Positions 6,426 through 7,540 of a DNA stretch of 7,540 nucleotides are shown piece by piece. This DNA is from Clostridiaceae bacterium. GTDB lineage: Bacteria > Bacillota > Clostridia > Monoglobales > Firm-18. The notes beneath the pieces were generated by a model. It had not been told where the DNA came from. It saw only the letters and a list, made by a program, of their open reading frames with translations, and did not search any database. Made by a program: the position numbers and the translations under genes. The stretch spans positions 1-7,540 of the forward strand of contig JAAZFB010000366.1 in assembly GCA_012511915.1 (NCBI GenBank), written 5' to 3'. Positions within the stretch are counted from its first letter, which is position 1. Every line of letters begins with the position of its first letter.

Positions 6426-7247
6426 CTACACTTCCCTAATGGCGGCAAAAACCTCTTCAACTGATGTTTTGAAAGTTGTATACCCTAAAGGTGCCTCTAC
6501 TACCTTCATTGGAGATAATGTTTTATTTTGATTTCTGGGTATTGTAACAATAAATTCACTGCCTTTATCCGGTTGGCTTTCAACCGATATCTTGCCGCCT
6601 AAAATATCAACAAATTTTTTTACTATTGCAAGCCCCAAACCCGACCCTTCCGTTTGCCTTGTGTTAAATCTTTCCGACCTGTAAAATTTAGAAAATATCT
6701 TTTCTTTTTCTTGCTCGCTTATCCCAATACCTCTATCTTTTACGCTAAAGCAAATAAAATCCCCTTCTTCGCAATCAAAACATTTTACAGTAATATGCCT
6801 GTCGATATCCTTGCTGTATTTAACCGCATTTGAAATGAGGTTTAGCAAAATAGTTTCTATTTTTTTAAAATCAGATACTATATACGGTTCTTTAAAATTC
6901 ACTTTAAATGTAAATTTGACATTATATCGTTTTTGAAAAGGGGCTAAGTACTCCTCAATCTTTTTAAAAAACTGTTCAACATTATTTTTTTCAACAATAA
7001 TTTTTAATGCATTATTTTCAGCCTGTGCTATACAGATAACCTGTGATGTTAAAAGATTCATACGATGGCAATTTTTTATAATTCCATCCATAATCACATG
7101 CAACTTATCCTTTTCAATGCTGTCTTTTTCTTGCGCTTTGTTAACAAGTTCTGCGCTTTTGGATATTATATCTATCGGTATACGAAATTCATGTGCAATA
7201 AGCGCAAGGTCATCTATAATATCGCTTTTATGTTGCTCTCCCATCAT
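6426..7247 (-). CDS. Soluble sensor histidine kinase without an input domain
   Basis: This 273-residue protein is little more than a kinase core. It has no membrane segment and no PAS or other sensor domain. The dimerisation helix carries AHEFRIPI, with the phospho-accepting His19 only 19 residues from the start. The HATPase_c domain shows the N box (ETILLNLISNAVKYS, 131-145), G1 (DRGIG, 171-175), F box (KIFSKFYRSE, 183-192) and G2 (GSGLGLAIV, 201-209). An unusual tail of about 35 residues (239-273) follows. The H-box reads HEFRIP where most HisKA kinases have HELRTP, so the threonine often needed for phosphatase activity is Ile23. No response regulator is in the window. The ATG at 7247 has AGGAGG (7258-7253) 5 nt upstream; the adjacent ATG at 7244 has a better 8-nt spacing and may be the real start. 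It heads the polA operon, 22 nt upstream of polA. The signal and target are unknown. Confidence 0.9.
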   Translation of the reverse strand: MMGEQHKSDIIDDLALIAHEFRIPIDIISKSAELVNKAQEKDSIEKDKLHVIMDGIIKNCHRMNLLTSQVICIAQAENNALKIIVEKNNVEQFFKKIEEYLAPFQKRYNVKFTFKVNFKEPYIVSDFKKIETILLNLISNAVKYSKDIDRHITVKCFDCEEGDFICFSVKDRGIGISEQEKEKIFSKFYRSERFNTRQTEGSGLGLAIVKKFVDILGGKISVESQPDKGSEFIVTIPRNQNKTLSPMKVVEAPLGYTTFKTSVEEVFAAIREV

Positions 7248-7265
7248 TATGACCTCCTTTTTTAC

Positions 7266-7294
7266 ATTTTAGCATTTTTTCATAAATTTTGCAA
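7266..7294 (-). promoter_or_regulatory. Extended -10 promoter of the histidine kinase-polA operon
   Basis: On the minus strand, TTGCAA (7294-7289, four of six matches) and TAAAAT (7271-7266, five of six) are 17 nt apart. A TG one base before the -10 box (TGCTAAAAT) makes it an extended -10 promoter. The predicted start near 7259 lies almost on the AGGAGG site (7258-7253), so the mRNA would have a leader of only about 12 nt. It is the only good promoter seen for the five genes down to 1360. Confidence 0.7.
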
Positions 7295-7305
7295 TAACTT
7301 TGGTT

Positions 7306-7322
7306 TTTTGTATGATACAAAA
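7306..7322. promoter_or_regulatory. 17-bp perfect palindrome, candidate operator
   Basis: The sequence TTTTGTAT-G-ATACAAAA is a perfect inverted repeat of 8-bp arms about one central base (7314). With a 2-nt asymmetry the outer flanks GG and CC extend it. It lies 11 bp upstream of the -35 box, centred about 55 bp before the predicted transcription start, where an activator or upstream repressor dimer could bind. The symmetry is visible directly; the binding protein is unknown. Confidence 0.5.
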
Positions 7323-7434
7323 CCCAACAAATGTATGTTTTATTATTTGAGTTTCCCCATTTTTTTTGATGAAAATCGTTGTAACCATTGTCATATGTGG
7401 AAGAAGTGGAAACCTAAAAATGTAATTTTTCTAA
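7323..7434. other. AT-rich intergenic DNA without recognised features
   Basis: Between the palindrome and the right-edge reading frame I see no convincing gene, RNA or terminator. There are homopolymer T-runs, and GTTTCC (near 7351) and GGAAAC (near 7408) form a distant 6-bp inverted pair too far apart to be meaningful. A plus-strand frame extends across the kinase gene into this stretch and ends at 7493, but it is largely antisense to the kinase and looks like chance. Confidence 0.5.
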
Positions 7435-7540
7435 CGCGAATTAGTATTAAAGAAAACAATAGACCGCTTGTCCCGCAATCTATCAGAATTTGATGTAGAT
7501 GAGAAGCTGATTGAAGATTATATTGAAAAGAATAAAAACA
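7435..7540 (+). other. Possible plus-strand coding fragment running off the right edge
   Basis: After a TAA at 7432-7434 this frame stays open for 35 codons to the window edge. It encodes a charged, helix-like peptide with segments such as TIDRLSRNLSEF and EKLIEDYIEKNKN, unlike the hydrophobic shadow frames around it. There is no ATG or GTG; the only usable start is TTG at 7468-7470, and no ribosome binding site precedes it. It could be the start of a divergent gene with a weak start, an internal remnant of a decayed gene, or chance. I do not recognise a family. Confidence 0.25.

Noticed and set aside
7065..7493. Long plus-strand frame (142 codons) overlapping the histidine kinase start and its promoter
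   Set aside because: It is antisense to the clearly conserved kinase, is rich in Phe, Tyr and Cys as expected for an AT-rich shadow, has no ribosome binding site and matches no family I recognise.
7391..7540. Minus-strand open frame entering from the right edge and stopping at 7391
   Set aside because: Its translation is rich in His, Phe, Ile and Leu with no recognisable motif, and it mirrors the more protein-like plus-strand frame; it could only be judged with more sequence.

Overview
The window looks like core chromosome from a low-GC, Gram-positive anaerobe of the Clostridia type. It is AT-rich and has strong AGGAGG ribosome binding sites, some TTG/GTG starts, a near-consensus sigma-A promoter and the Firmicutes-style rpsF-ssb-rpsR cluster. 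No species can be named from the sequence alone. Every confident gene lies on the minus strand, so transcription runs from right to left.

Right part (about 7300 down to 1360): five tightly packed genes that look like one operon. In order of transcription they are a small soluble histidine kinase, polA (DNA polymerase I), coaE (dephospho-CoA kinase), a membrane-anchored SLT-type lytic transglycosylase, and an M18 aminopeptidase. Gaps are 22 nt, 16 nt, a 14-nt overlap and 2 nt. An extended -10 promoter and a 17-bp perfect palindrome sit just upstream of the kinase gene. The genes share no single pathway (signalling, DNA repair and replication, CoA synthesis, cell-wall turnover, peptide breakdown), so this is best read as a housekeeping operon with an unusual kinase at its head.

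Middle-left (1321 down to 126): the rpsF-ssb-rpsR operon (ribosomal protein S6, single-strand DNA-binding protein, ribosomal protein S18). It has its own near-perfect promoter preceded by a 14-bp A-tract tandem repeat. A leader hairpin resembles the S6:S18-binding autoregulatory element, and an 11-bp-stem terminator follows rpsR.

Left edge (123 to 1): directly after that terminator the minus strand turns into the 5' end of a group IIC self-splicing intron, cut off by the window edge. Insertion just behind a terminator stem is the classic group IIC target choice. This intron is the only mobile element seen.

Right edge (7323-7540): mostly AT-rich intergenic DNA, with a short plus-strand reading frame running off the window that may be the start or remnant of another gene. 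I found no wholly new system. The most notable points are the terminator-targeted intron, the kinase with an altered H-box and no sensor domain heading a polA operon, and the promoter and operator architecture of both operons.
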